A DNA stretch of 64,000 nucleotides from Viridothelium virens (Eukaryota; Ascomycota; Dothideomycetes; Trypetheliales; Trypetheliaceae), in NCBI GenBank assembly GCA_010094025.1, contig ML991772.1, positions 186,001 through 250,000 on the forward strand. The letters run 5' to 3'. The notes below the pieces were generated by a model. The model was not told the origin of the DNA, did no database searches, and worked only from the letters and a program-made list of their open reading frames with translations. The translations under genes and the position numbers were made by a program. Of this stretch, positions 1 to 12,496 are shown piece after piece. Position 1 is the first letter of the stretch, and every line of letters begins with the position of its first letter.

Positions 1-1402
1 TGCATGATCGGGGAGGTGTCCGAGGGTTTTAGCCAGGGGATCTGGATGCAGCGGCCGACGAGGCGGATGGTGGTGGCGTCGATGGGGGCGAAGTGGATTT
101 GGTCTTCTGTGCCGCCGAGACCGTGGAATAGTCGCTGGAGCTCGTGACGCTTGTAGTGAGGTGGATGGCGCAGCTGGGTGTGGGCAAGGAGCGGGTGCAG
201 GACGCGGAGGTACGTGTGGCGGAGGGCGAAAGATTCGTCGGGGAGGTCGAGGAGGTTGCGGATCATGACGTCGACGAGGACGTGGAGGTCATTGGTGTAG
301 AAATATTCCTGAGTCGAGGGCGTGGTGAATAGAAGGTAGAGGAGCTTAAGGATGAGGAGCTGTAGGGACGTTTCAGATTCGCGATTAAGAAGTAATATTA
401 AGTTTTCTCCAAATGTTTTGTACGAAGTGCCATACGAAGACAAAATTTTGATAACACGGTTGGTCATTGGCCTGCTGCGAGGCGAGTTTGGTGTAAGAGC
501 GACCATGTATTGTTCATTGAGAACTAGCTGTATACTTTCAGCAGGATTTTCCTTCCGCGATTGAGGTAGAATGCTTACAAGTACACGTATTACGGGGTAA
601 TGGTATGGATCGTCAATGTCGTTAGAAACGCCTTCGATAATGCGGAAAAGGTAAAGAACGAAAGCATCGTCAACAGTCACTAGAGAAATTGGGATCAGTG
701 GGCTGACTGGAGAATTTCGATGCAGCATGACCTACTTAAGTCTTCCCATCCAAGCTGTTGTATCCTGGACATCTCGTATAGGAGTTCTATTAGTAGACGA
801 TGCAAGCCGGTGTCATCGTCTGATCTACTCTGTATTAATTCCACTAGCCGTGGGAATGCACCCTCATCCTTCATCATCTCAAATGTTGGGTCGTTAGCCC
901 GTCCATCGAAGATGAGGAAGGTGGTAATGAGATGTAATGTAGGAGCGTCATCTTCCTGAAATTGTCTTATTAACGATACCCATATAGTGGCTTTTTCGAT
1001 GGGGTGCGTACTTGCAAGAGGCAGTAGATGAATTGCCGTCGCACATAGTCTGTGTTCGCGGTAAACAGGACGGACTGTGTGAGCTTGAGGGAGCATCGGG
1101 CAATGTCATATTCAGACTGGAGGTATTCATCTGTGTAGGTCAGCCACCAATGCTTCCTGCTGCGGATTATGTTCCGTACCTTTGTAGCTAGTAGAGAATC
1201 TTAGCCATGACCTCAAGGAATCGTCAATCTGCTGCTCCGAATCGCAGGGCGTAGCGACAATGTCGTCAAGCTCTAGAGGGGTCAAGATTAGCGGCGCGCA
1301 ACAATGTAGGCTTTATAGCGTGCGCTTGGAAGCAGCGCAATTGCACGTACCATCCCAGAACTGTTCGGCATTTTCCAGTTCGTAGGAGACCTCAAACTCC
1401 AT
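1..1402 (-). CDS. LDB17: SPIN90/Ldb17 family actin-patch protein, 3' end cut by window edge
   Basis: Ldb17/SPIN90 proteins bind Arp2/3 and regulate actin patches during endocytosis. The gene is split, so no single frame shows it whole. A start ATG at 1402 opens exon 1 ([17 protein letters not shown]), followed by a GTACGT donor at 1350. Later exons encode a region with [16 protein letters not shown], then, after another intron, [19 protein letters not shown], and near the window edge [20 protein letters not shown] and [15 protein letters not shown]. These match the leucine-rich SPIN90/Ldb17 domain. The reading frame still runs at base 1, so the C-terminus, which in this family is usually proline-rich, lies outside. 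The next gene, also minus, begins 351 bp upstream. Family assignment is from memory of the domain; exon borders are by eye. Confidence 0.82.
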
Positions 1403-1753
1403 GCTGGAGCCGGCGTGGGAGCGGCCAGCAACAGCATCACGATAACGTAGGCATTCTGGTTAGGTGGTGTGAATGGGTGAACGTAGGTGTGGGCGTGGGC
1501 GCGGTGGGGTCGCGTCAGGCTCTCGCTCCTTTGCCTCCACTGTACAAAGTCACGGAATATTAGGACTCTCATTCGTCTCATGTGCGGATAAATGCTCTTC
1601 ATTGCAAAATATTAGATCTATGCTACATGTCCTGGATTGTACACATTTGCTCTGGAGCTCTTGGGAACATTTCTGCAAACGCCGTGCAAATGCTAACCAA
1701 CTGATGTACATAATGGTATATCCCAAACACCGAAACTATCAAGACGCCCTGCA
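1403..1753. other. Intergenic spacer between LDB17 and the mannosidase gene
   Basis: This should hold the LDB17 promoter and the mannosidase 3' UTR. I see no coding signal on either strand; the open frames here are short and lack family resemblance. Confidence 0.5.
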
Positions 1754-4700
1754 TTAATGAGCCTCCTCTTTCTTATCTTGTTTGGGTGGCTGCGGTCGCC
1801 GGAAAGGGTGAGCTTCAGTATTTCTGACGGCAGGTTAGCAGCAATCTACAGCCTTTACAGGTACTTCTTAGGAACACTTACAAAACCCATTCGTCCAGAT
1901 TCACGAGAGATGGCTCGCTGAACAAGAGATAGAAATATTTCAGCGTCTCCGCCAGCCAGAACGACTCCATCTCATCCCGTGGCTTTGGCACACGCTTCGT
2001 CACATCATCGATGGCCGAGTTCCCTAGCTCAGTCGAAGTATACGCTTGGATAGCCGTGAACATTTTCCATCCCTTCTCCCTCCAATACTCCTCGCCCGTA
2101 AGTCGGTACATGTAGAACACTGATTCGATGGCTTCTGGTCGGAGGATGTATTTCTTCGATGGGATGCTGCTCATTCCTGGTGGCAGTCGCTCATCCTCGA
2201 TCCTCATCCTTGCGTATTCTTCATGGTCGAGAGGTGCTGGCATCTTGACGTTGTTATCTACCCGATCAATGCCCAAGCTCTTTCTGTACTCGTCAAGGTT
2301 CTCACCGAGCTGTCGTTTTTGGTGCAACCGCCCGCCTTCCTCAGCCTCTCTTGCTAATTGCGGGGCGTCTAGTGCCGCCTTAGTCCGTCCCACATCGACC
2401 TTGCCTCCCACTTTGCTATCCACATGTGCGTCAGATGGGAGATGTTTCGCATCAAAGGGCAGTTCTAGCCTGCTCGCAGCCTGCTCTCGCCATTCGGGAT
2501 GTGGATCGATCATATGGTGCCAGTGACTCTCGTTCCATTTACATGATTTCATATCATCGCAAGGTAGTGCCAAGAATGCCTCTGGCATGATGCCCGTCGT
2601 CGTGACCTCGTATGCCCAAACGCATCCGTCCGTGATCTTTCGTGCGAGATCGAGGTCTGCTTTTCGGGAGTCGGGATAGATTCTTGAACCAAGACCCAAC
2701 ATGGCGCCTGCAAAACAAGTCAAATGTTGAGAATCAGGTTTCAGGCCACCTCCAACAGCGTCACATGTAGTGTAGGAGCCTGCGATGCGGAGATCTCGTT
2801 TTTCATCCCTGATCATCGGCCGGAAAACAAGGTGTTTGTTGATGGCATCGATGGCCATATCGTACATTTTCTTGTACTGATCCTTCAGGCCGCCGAGAAG
2901 TAGCCATTGTTTGGGTAGGTACTCGTAGACGGAGTCTGCCCGACCTCCTAATGTGTACTCGTCACATCTTGAATCGGGCGCTGGCGCCAAACCTTGAGGC
3001 GTGCATAAATCATCTGCGTCGTACGAATTGAGACCACGGTCTTCTTGTTCTTCCTTCTCATCTTCACTACTTCTGGCTTCCTTTTCCATGGCCATGAGTC
3101 TCTCTGGAGACAAGAATCTATCAACCTTTTTCGCGGCTTCATCCTCTTTCTCGGATTTTTCGTCCGTCTTCTTTGGCTTCTCAGTCTCTTCTTTGAATTT
3201 TCCATCCGCTTTCTTGAGTTTTCCTTCCTCGTTCTGCTTCTCTGTCTCTTCTGATGTCTTCTCATCGGCCGATGCGGCCTTGTCCTCCTCTTTCGTTGAC
3301 TTCTCGTCTTCCTTTGACTTTTGAGGTTCGATAGCCGCTCTCTTCTGGATCTGGCCGGCCAATGACTTTCCCATCTCCTTCATCTTATTTTCACCGAGGG
3401 GATCGTCTATTGTGACCTTTGCCTTTCCTGATCCTGAATCTTCCTTTTTCGTCTCATCAATAGGGTCATCCCAGCCCTTTATCTTCGCTTTTCCAGGAAC
3501 TAGTCCATTTGATCCACCTTTGGCGGGTTCTGTACCAGATTCAGCGTCGGGATCAAACACAAGGGCTTTCGGTTTCTCCATTTGGACCATTTCTTGGGGT
3601 TTCTCGGTTTTCTTCGTATCCTTGAAGGCCTCAGGATTCTTAAGGGCTTCATTGAATGTCTTGATGACCTTGTCTTCATCATATTCTTTCAAATTGGTCG
3701 CCTTCTCCGAGCCACCCACGAGAGAGTCTTCTGAGATAAGCTTTGTATCGATCTTGCCCCCTTTGGGTTTCTTGCTATTGATGGCGGATTTTGATTTGGG
3801 CTTCTTGCACCCCGATGCGTCAACGTCGGATGGCCAGAGCCCAGGGAGTCGAGTATCTGGCTGCCATTTCTCGAGCGCATCTGTGATCCGCGCGACAGCA
3901 TCATAATACTTGGATTCCTTGGTTAATTGAGCTAACCTGGTGAACTCGATAGACAACGACCCAAGTTCAGCGAGAGTTGCTTTGGTGTCGGCCCGATGTG
4001 GCTGCGAAGCAAAAGAAGGCATCCAGTGGTAGAATGTCAGGGGCATGCGGTTGGGTGTGTCAAAGGCTCCCATCAGTATATCTGCCAGCTCGACGGACTT
4101 GTCGAGCAATGTCCCGTACTTGGCTCCGCTGATGTCGTATGCTGCAATTAGGCCTCCTAGATATCTAATCACCGTCTCGAATAATGGAATATCTTTCCTG
4201 GGGCTTGTGGTAAAGTCGATCTTTGCTACGGCCTTGACGCCATCCTCAAACTCTTCTTTTAAGCCCATCATCCACAATGTGTCCAACGTATCGACCAGTG
4301 TCGCGCCCCAGCCAGCAAATGGATCCCGATAATCTCCACTGACAGGCGAAAGCTCATCATGCATCCAAGCATACTCTTTGTAGCTATTCCATGACTTCAG
4401 AAAAGACTTTTTGATAATGTCGCGCTTCTTCTCACGTTCTTCCTTGGCCTTCTCTTTCTCAGTCTTGAATGCGAATTGAACGGTAGGGACCGCTTTCGGT
4501 GCACCTGTTGGGAGTTGAATGGTCGTAGTTACTGGGAAATGTTCCTTTTGCTTCGTCCAATAGACTTTTGGAGCATCAGACGGCCAAGGGTCAACTTCCA
4601 ATCTTCCTTGGCCTCCAGCAGCTACCGGCTTAAGAGGCACCTCATCTTGTGCTGCTGGAATAGCCAGAACTGTATCTCCGCTTGTATCAGCTGGCCTCTT

Positions 4701-5129
4701 TGGTGACGCAGCTTTGGGCGGCACTTTCTTCTCCTCCTTTGGTGATGTATCCTTGAATGAGCCTGCCTCCTCCTTAGATGGAGAAGAGTTTGGCTTCTCT
4801 TCCACTTCCCCCTCCTTCAGATCCTGAGTAGGTCTCTTAGCTTCTGGGACCGCAGGTAGCTTTGGAAGTTGCGCTTTCGGATCTCTGTTTGCACCCGCGA
4901 GGTTGACATCTAGCGGTTTCCCTTCTTTAGCGGGCTCAATAGGTTTCACAGGTGGTGCACCAGGCGCATTGTTGACAGATGGAGGTAGTGGGTTTTGTAT
5001 GCCGAGCGACGTTCCCAGTGAGCTGGTATCGAGATTTCTATACTTTATCAATTGCCATATAGCCAGAAAAGATATCACAGTAAACATCAAAAAGGCCCGG
5101 TATCTACGAAAGCGAAACATCGTGGCCAT
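1754..5129 (-). CDS. GH47 class I alpha-1,2-mannosidase, membrane anchored, with large charged insert
   Basis: The product trims alpha-1,2-mannose from N-glycans in the ER or Golgi. A short hidden last exon (1754-1823) follows a 58-bp intron (1824-1881) and restores the usual C-terminus after DEWVL, adding NTEAHPF and a K/E-rich tail; the spliced length is 1105 residues. I chose the ATG at 5129 because a basic stretch and one membrane helix (AFLMFTVISFLAIWQLI) follow at once, as in type II enzymes. The frame is open 300 bp further upstream, to 5429, but that part looks unlike the family. GH47 motifs are seen in order: DTLDTLWMMGL, HLTCFAGAMLGLGS, MPEAF, RPEAIESVFYMYRLTG, ETLKYFYLLFSEP. A Lys/Glu-rich insert of about 270 residues (about 440-710) interrupts the catalytic barrel. 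Subfamily (ER class IA or Golgi class) is not settled. Confidence 0.88.
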
Positions 5130-5867
5130 GTTGGGCTTCACCGGCCGCGACGATTGTCGGGCACCTTCTTGAAGTCTATCTTGAAGACAGATGTGGCATT
5201 GGGATGTTCCGGAAGATCTGCCTTCAGGTAAAGCTCGATGGGAAGCTGTGCAGACTTGTATGAGTGGTGTGAATCGCGAATAGTACTGTAGCTGTGTTGT
5301 CAAAATGCTATTCTGGTCTGCGCCAAGACCGAAGGGAGGGATCCTTGGTTCTCGCGAACGCCGCCGCCACTCTTCGAACTCCCGCAGCTCCGCTATGGTA
5401 GGGTTCAGCACAGTGACACCCTTCACCAATTAAAACGCTACTAGTGATGTTTCAAATCCAACCCTTAGCAGCCTTTGTTATTCATATTGATTATCGCTCC
5501 AGACAATTGTCTATGCTCAGCAGCATCCAGGACTCGCAGAGAACTCGCGGTTGACCGTACTTGTGTCTTACGCACTTCGGTACCATGCAAAACTACTGGA
5601 AGGATATGGCAAAGATAGACGTAAAGGTCCCAACATGAAACTTCTTTGTACACATTGCCGCTGGCTATGTAGAGTTCGCAGTCCATGCTCCTCCAGGCTC
5701 AAAAGTCGTGACTAGTCTGAGCCGATGTGCTCCACCAGACTCCCATGCCATGCTTTGAAAACTCCTCAGCTTTCTAGCCTCCAAACGCTCAAAATCCACG
5801 CGTTCAATAAGGTATCACTGGACTGGTAATGCAGTAAGTCTCTCTATGACTGAATAAACCCATCGGT
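5130..5867. other. Upstream region of the mannosidase gene and 3' flank of UBP2
   Basis: The part next to 5129 is open in the mannosidase frame but looks like 5' leader. It could be an N-terminal extension if transcription starts further upstream. A 73-codon minus frame at 5465-5686 has no recognisable features. Confidence 0.4.
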
Positions 5868-8800
5868 CTAGGCATCCTTCATCTCAACCTCTCCGCGTCG
5901 CCGCGTTTGAGTCGGATCCCGGCACACAGGCTCAACGACCAGTTCTTTGATGTCATCTCGGATGTAAATCACATAGTGCGGTGTTGGTATCGGCGAGCTT
6001 TCCTTCGAAGGCTGAAAGATCTCTACCCCTGGATCGTTGACTTTCTCGACTCTCTCATCATTATACTTGCGCCAGATGCCGTTGGCAAAGTCATGGATAT
6101 AAACCCAGTAATGGCCGAACCCAGGATTGCCGCGATGCATGCAAAGTGCATATAGCCGATATGGTGCTGATTGATATTTTGAAAACTGTGAATTCATCTT
6201 GCGTGATAATTTTTCGAGATTTTGGGTTGTCTGCGCAAGAAGATGTTCAAGTTCCGCAGCTTTCCGTTGGAGCGAAGGAGCAAGATCATCATCTATCGAA
6301 GGAGCCCCGGAATTTTCATTTTTAGCCACACCTTCCAAAGAGGTAATGAACCGTGCAGCTTCACCAATAGTTGTCGGTGCGTCCATGCCCTTATGTGGTC
6401 CGACTAATATAGCCCTTTCGGCTTGCAATGCCGCCCTCTCTTTCCTCCACTGCCACTTTTGTTGCTTCATTCGATTTAGTTGAGGATCGTCAGAATCCAT
6501 ATAACGATCGAGATAGATGATGTCCTCAAGCTGAAGATGATTCTCAATCTTGTATGATTGTTTCTTTGTGTCGTCCCAACCGCCTCGCTCGACCTGCATT
6601 CCTAGAACAGGAGGTCGAGATTCAATAGCGGTATGCCCTTGAACTATTCCGCCATCCAATTCCTTATCTTGGATGTCAAATACATCGTCAAGTGCATCGT
6701 AGATGTGTAGTGAAGTGGGTAGATGTAAACGAATATTGTCAAAAATAGAAGTGATTGTGTCCTCCTTACCATCTGCTCTGACAATCACATCTTTTTGCGT
6801 CCCAAAGAGGAGCCTGTATTCATATTAGTGTGTCATGAGTCTACGACTTTAAGCATTCACTCACTCTCGTATCTGATCCATTTGCTCGCCACGAGAATCA
6901 AATCCTGTTGGCTTGATTGCTGTCCGTAACTTTGAGACAATGTTATCTGTGACCTCTGCAGCATCTTGCTGTTTGGCCGTATCTTCTACCGCAGAAATCT
7001 GAGAATTTTTCTGACCGTTTTCATTCGGTCGTGGCGGAAGCTCGGGTTTCGGAGCTGCACGGGTAGGAGGAGGATTAGCTGTATTTGTGGTACCATTAGT
7101 CGTCAAAGAACTCTTGCTGTCATGCCCCGAAGTTGTAGAAGGTTCGATCGCCATCGCATCATCACCATTCACTGCGCTTTCGGTGCTTGCATGTTCGATA
7201 TGCTCGTTACTGCCTTCCCCATCCAACATATCTGTGACGGTGGACTGACCGCCCATAGTCTGATCGTTTGTTGTGTCTTTGACCTTCGATCGGTCGGTCT
7301 GTGAGGTATCAATGTCTGTCATGTGGATATCTTTCGACCCATCTCGGTTTGAAGACTCTGTGAGTGAGATTTCCACTAGCGTCTCTTGACTTGAGGCGCG
7401 ACTGCCTGAAGGCTGATCTGACGACGTTTGTTCAATTCGAGTGCTGTCGCTTTCAGGTAGAGTCTGTAATCGTTGCTCACTCTGAACATCCTGCATAATG
7501 CTTGGGCGATTTGCGCTGACTGTGGACCGTCGACGACTAAGAAGATCCTTGGAAAGGCTGGCAAGGGTAAGGCGGGCAAATTCTGTATCGTACTTTGCTA
7601 TTCGAGTGTCCGCATAGATCATGTCATTAAATACTTTGCCCAGCGCGGAGACGACTGGGATAAGTTTAGTCAATGTTGAAAATTCGAATTGGATTGTAAC
7701 CTACATTGCTGCGAAAGTTCCACCTCCTTGACGGTGCGGATGGCTCCACCGACTCGTTTCTCGGGCATGTTCTGTGGTGTCATATCCATCTTGTAGCGCT
7801 CGAAGTTGAGGACTAGGTCGCGAAAAGGTTTCAAGGAGAACAGCAGTTGGACGACACTGTTCAAATAACAAGTGTTTGCGAGGTTAGGAAGACCTACAGG
7901 CCATTCTTGGAGCGGAGGTCCGACAGGAGACTTGATAGAACTCTGGTCAAGTCCAACTATACCCGCGAGTCGTCGACTACCTTTTTCCTTGGCGATGGAT
8001 TTTAGTGCGCGGGCGAACTCTTTCTCTCGTATGGGCGCCTCTTCCAGCCTTAACTCATAGATGCTAATGATGAAATCGTCATCGATCGTGCGATCAGGAA
8101 TGTCTAGGATCCGGTACGCTTCTGCGGGTTCCAGTTCGGATTCGCCGATCTCACCAGTCATCAGAAAAGTCTGAAGTCCCTCGCTCTTTCGTGTGTCTGC
8201 GACTAGTTGCACAGCTTTTTGCGCCGTTTCACGATGGGAGGGGCTTTCATCTACCTGCAAATCTGGTTAGTCATCGTAGCTATGATCCTCGATAACTGCC
8301 AGGTTTTCATTTGACAATTTCAAGGTGAGATGTGGAGGGAGGGGCGAGAAGTGAGCTAGGTAACGAATGCAAATCACAGACGCGCTTGTGTTACGCTTCA
8401 GGCGGTTACCTGATACGAAACTCAAACGAATTAGATACCCACGCAGTCAACGTACCTTCATCTTGAACAATGTGAGTATAAAGTCGTCGGGTGTAGTTAC
8501 TTCTGCGCCAAGCCATGAAAGCGCTTGGCCGTACGTTTCGATCGCTGGAGCACAGAAACAGTCAAAAAACAATATTTCCCGAAGAGGAGGGATTCTATCT
8601 CACTGTCTGAAGCCGCATTAGATAAAAGCGCACTATTCCGCGCTCGCGCAAGCGTACGGAGCATATCTCGCATCTCAGTCTCTTGCGCGGGGCCTATGTC
8701 TGGTATGCGGGACTGAAAAAGCCCGAGGATATGATCATCGGAGACGATTTCGAGGTGATTCTCATCGATGCCGAAATATTTGTACGCCTTCGCAACATCC

Positions 8801-10326
8801 TTTCGACTGATTTGATCCTGCGAAGCAAGCGTGGCAACTTTAGTCTGCAAGGTCTCGCTGTTTCTTCCTGTTGCCAGATCTTGTAGGCACTCGAAGTAAT
8901 AGGGGCTATTCTGTCCGTCGCTTTCAACTTGGCGGTCGTACGAATATAGTAGAAGATTGTCCGAGAAGTCTGCAACCGCACCTAATGACGCGTAGTAGCT
9001 ACAGAGATGTTAGTGACGATGGAAAAGTTGAGTCCGAGAACGCGAGCCGTTGATAATGAACAGGACTTAGATTGAACAAGCACAGCGTGACACGACCGAC
9101 GCAGATGGGAACGATGGACGAATCATGCCTGTTCACTAGAAACGGCGTGAATATACCATTCTGCTAATCGCACGACTAACGTCGACGGTGTAGCTATAGC
9201 TAGAGTTCAAGTGAAACCCAAAGCCAAGTATCGAAAAGTAGCAGAAACTTACGGATGCTCTGGTGTACCAGGATCGTATCTCCTAGAGCTTGAGCTTTTT
9301 TCATCTGCAGATTTGTAGTTGGTATCAATCGAAGATCACGAGTTTTGTCGACTTACAGTCCAGCATGCCCAGAACCCGTTCAAGGTCTTTCCTAGATGGA
9401 ATAGGCTGATAATTGAAATTCTTGATTAGTGACCTCTCAGAGGCAGGCCTGTTGAGTGTCAAAATGCCAAGCTCTTCCATGACATCTTCGAGAAAAGCTC
9501 GGTGGCTAGATTGGTCAAATTTATCAACCTTTGGCGGAGGCCTTGGTAGGCACCAAATAGGTTCCCCCTCAAGATCGGTCTCATCAGCGAAGCCCAAGGA
9601 GCGTAATAAATCATCGCAGTCCCTGCCGAAAGACACCAGGAACACTTTGTTCTTCTTTGGAAACTCGGATCTTGTTGACTTGGGATCGAGGCTATCCCGT
9701 AAGTATGTCCGCAGCCTGTATAAGACCAGTGCGCCGTTCGCTTCCTCAAAGTTTCTGGTGGAGTCGGCAGCGGCGGCAGCATTGTATCTCATCCGTACAC
9801 GGTGAGAGTCAGTAAGTAAATTTATCTGTTCCGAAGTCAATCTAGGGGGAGAAACTTTGACTGTTAGTGTTGCTGCGCAGCGTCGGGCCGTGCATCGGAA
9901 CCAGTATTCTTGTTCTCGACCTGTGACACTAACATCTTCCGATAGCCATGGATCTGGCGGCTCCCGTCGTGATTGTAGAACGAAGAAATGTAACGGACGC
10001 TCGGCGGTAGGGCATGGCGCTGTCTTCCAAGCGCTTCCCCCAAAGTCGAGTGTCACGGTAAGGTGGCAACGACAGTTCTGGCAGATTGAGGTAACTCGTC
10101 TTTTGCTATCCTGTCCAGATCGATCATCCAGGAAAGGTGTTTCGCTCTGCAGATCATTAAGTATGTATTGATGGCGACAGCTATTCCTGGGCAGTCGAGG
10201 CACATATGCCTTTTCATCGTATATTGGAGCAGGATCGGCGAGAAGATTCTTGCCCGTCGAAGCCGTCCGCGGGTCGTAGCTGAGTAGATCTTCTAGGAGT
10301 CGCGGTGCGGTCTTTCCTGGTTGCAT
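5868..10326 (-). CDS. UBP2: Ubiquitin carboxyl-terminal hydrolase, Ubp2 type
   Basis: Ubp2 removes ubiquitin chains (K63-linked in yeast, with Rsp5). The gene has seven exons: 10326-9357, 9304-9253, 8998-8604, 8544-8456, from 8254, from about 7665, and from about 6815 to the stop at 5868. I traced the phase across the first four introns and it stays in frame. The start MQPGKTAPRLLEDLLSYDP matches the conserved N-terminus of fungal Ubp2; the in-frame GTG further upstream is not needed. The Cys box GLPNLANTCYLNSVVQLLF holds the catalytic Cys, and the His box GNPGFGHYWVYIHDF near the C-terminus holds the catalytic His, followed by WRKYNDERV. Between them lies a Ser/Thr/Asp-rich insert of the kind common in this subfamily. 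Two introns are longer than the rest (254 bp at 8999-9252 and about 200 bp at 8255-8455). Confidence 0.9.
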
Positions 10327-10785
10327 GATTACGTTTAGCACTTCATAGAGAGGGGCAAAGGCGATAGGTGTTTACCAGCGCGAGCAGGCTGCGACAACAT
10401 CACCGGAAGCTCGTTGGACTAAGCCAACGTTTCCCAAGTATGAGCTTCCTGATGGGTGCGGCGTCATAAGTATCTCCAGATGGCAGCTCGTCTCGAATGA
10501 AGGGCTGCTGCGGGAAGCTTGAAGCAGCATGAATTTCTTGATCTCTTCTATGATAGTTTCCGATTCATCCTAGTGTAAATAAATGTAGTGTGTCTCAAGG
10601 TGTAGGGTGGCGCTGACATATAATCATTCCATGTTTTTCATAAACCGTTTGGGAAGCTACGCTGCCTGATGCAAGCTATCGGTGCGCGGGCCGCAAGCTT
10701 CGTGAGCCGCTTCACCACCTCCGCGGTCCTTTATACCTAGCTTAACCTAGAATCTCCCCTTACTCACAGTCTCAATTGCTCCAGA
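10327..10785. other. Divergent promoter region between UBP2 and the NDUFA11-type gene
   Basis: About 460 bp between two divergent start codons. I see no conserved open frame. The region must hold both promoters; no clear TATA box is visible. Confidence 0.45.
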
Positions 10786-11540
10786 ATGTCGCTTGGACCA
10801 GACCCCGATGAGGTGGTTTACCACCCAAGGGATGCCATCAGCTCCACAGCCAAAGTGCGCGCCTCGCCTTGGTACTCGTTGCTTGCTAACTCTCAAGAGT
10901 AGACGACAGCCGTCACCACCTTGGCTGGTACCACCGCCTCAGCCATACAAAACACTCTTACGAAGCAGAATGTCGGCGCTATGGGCATATTCACACGCTA
11001 CGGCGGCACTATAGCAGTCTTCGGTACGATGAGTGCTCTGGGTCTTCCAACGGCGTACGCTGATACAAAATAGCTGCGATGGGAGCATCGTACGAGTTTG
11101 TCAAATGTGCATCCGCCAACCTACGAGAAAAGGATGATCATTGGAACACTACTCTAGGAGCTTTCTTCTCTGGTTCAATGGTTGGGCTTAAAAGTACGAA
11201 TAAAATGGTCCACGATCAGAGTCTGAGTTAGGCTGATTAAAGACTAGAGGGCACATTACCCGCCTTTTTAGGATACGGAGCAGCGTTGGCTGTCATTGCA
11301 GGCGTTTATGACTACACAGGGGGCTCGCTGAGCGGATATAGGAAGGATCCGGATGTGGATGAGGTCGCCAGAAAAGAATTTCTCAGGAAAAATCGTCGGA
11401 GGCCAATTGAGGAAACACTCGCCAACCTCGGTGAGGGAAGAGGTATACACGGGCCGGGGTACGAGGAGAGAAGGCGTCAGAGAATCAAGGAGAACTACAG
11501 AATCGATTTGCCGCCACCCAATGCCCCAACACACTCGTAA
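10786..11540 (+). CDS. NDUFA11: NADH:ubiquinone oxidoreductase 21.3 kDa-type accessory subunit (NDUFA11/B14.7)
   Basis: An accessory membrane-arm subunit of mitochondrial complex I, related to Neurospora NUO-21.3b. Four exons (10786-10854, 10903-11023, 11074-11193, 11248-11540) join in frame. The start MSLGPDPDEVVYHPRDAISS is followed by TTLAGTTASAIQNTLTKQNV, GIFTRYGGTIAVF, GASYEFVKCASANLREKDD and GYGAALAVIAGVYDYTGG, which match the glycine-rich helices of this family. The charged tail ARKEFLRKNRRRPIEETLA and GYEERRRQRIKE is typical of the fungal form. The gene is convergent with another complex I subunit gene 480 bp away. Only the last exon is visible as a long frame, so simple ORF calling would miss most of the protein. 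Confidence 0.93.
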
Positions 11541-12020
11541 CGAGGGGCGAAGCGCTGGATATCCCATGCCTCTTGCTCACCTGAATGGACACCAAGGAGG
11601 TCAACGTTGCAGCGACTACAACCTCTTTCTTCTAAAAAGACATTTACGGAGTCTTGCAGCTCCATTATCGTGTCTCGCTTGAAAGCAGAAATTTTCATTT
11701 GATTTCAACAGATGGTCCGGTAAACCGGCCGTGACTGATATCGAGTAGATCTATCGATCACTACGATGCGCAAGGAACCTGACATGGAAAAAGGTAGCGT
11801 CGCACAGGGGCAATGGCGCTTAAACTATTATATACAGAACTCGCCATTCCATCTTCATTGCCAGTGTCTCCATTGGAAAGATAGATTCCCACGGGTCTCG
11901 ACCGTGGGCGCCACGATGGCTGGCGGCAATCATCCGCACAACTGTGCCCATCCCGCAAAATTTCTTATTCGGATTGCCCTCGCGCACCACCAGATTCCCA
12001 AGCAGCCAGACTTACTTTTC
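11541..12020. other. Convergent 3' spacer between two complex I subunit genes
   Basis: No coding signal. It holds the two facing 3' ends. A short perfect inverted repeat lies inside it (see 11886-11906). Confidence 0.45.
11886..11906. repeat. Small GC-rich inverted repeat in convergent 3' spacer
   Basis: CCCACGG, seven spacer bases, then CCGTGGG: a perfect 7-bp stem. It may form a hairpin in either 3' UTR. It could also be chance, and a termination role is only inference. Confidence 0.3.
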
Positions 12021-12496
12021 TCATTTTGTCAAATCCTTGGGCACAGCTGCAAATGTAGGCCGCACGAAGCTAAGGGAGTCAATTCCGATCCCATGAGTAA
12101 ACATCCGCAGTCAACACGTACCGGTCTGAATGGTAGACCTTCGTTTCCGACCCCAGAAGCTCCTTCTCTCTCGCCTTGTCCGCCAGGTATCTTCGCACTT
12201 GATCTCGGTCTTCTTCTGCTTGTAGTAAAGGAATCAGGTGTATCCTTGACCACATCTTCTCACGGCCAAGTTCGCTAGATCATTGTGTTAGTTTCATCGC
12301 TCTTGCCTGCTTGACTAGAGACGAATTGATGGCCATACTTTCGCTCTCTTATGCCTATGCCTAACCGGTAAAAGCCATATGTCATGATCAAGCCAACGCC
12401 GATGAGATAGTAAGAAGCCCTGAAGCCGCGAGCGGGAAGATTGCGTTTGTATTGCACAGGTTCATAGCCGCCCGTAGGCGGCATATCCTGAGGCAT
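12021..12496 (-). CDS. NDUFA13: NADH:ubiquinone oxidoreductase GRIM-19-type subunit (NDUFA13/B16.6)
   Basis: A complex I subunit at the junction of the matrix arm and membrane arm. Three exons (12339-12496, 12122-12274, 12021-12069) give 119 residues with phases 2 and 2 that fit exactly. The N-terminus MPQDMPPTGGYEPVQYKRNL and the following membrane helix (FRASYYLIGVGLIMTYGFYR) are the hallmarks of fungal GRIM-19. The middle exon reads ELGREKMWSRIHLIPLLQAE, and the last 15-codon exon gives FVRPTFAAVPKDLTK. The gene is convergent with the NDUFA11-type gene and divergent from TRM10, with only 262 bp between the two starts, so those two probably share a promoter region. Confidence 0.94.

Noticed and set aside
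5130-5429. N-terminal extension of the mannosidase by 100 residues
   Set aside because: The frame is open, but a type II anchor follows the ATG at 5129 directly, and the extension does not look like other members. It may be 5' leader; only transcript data could settle this.
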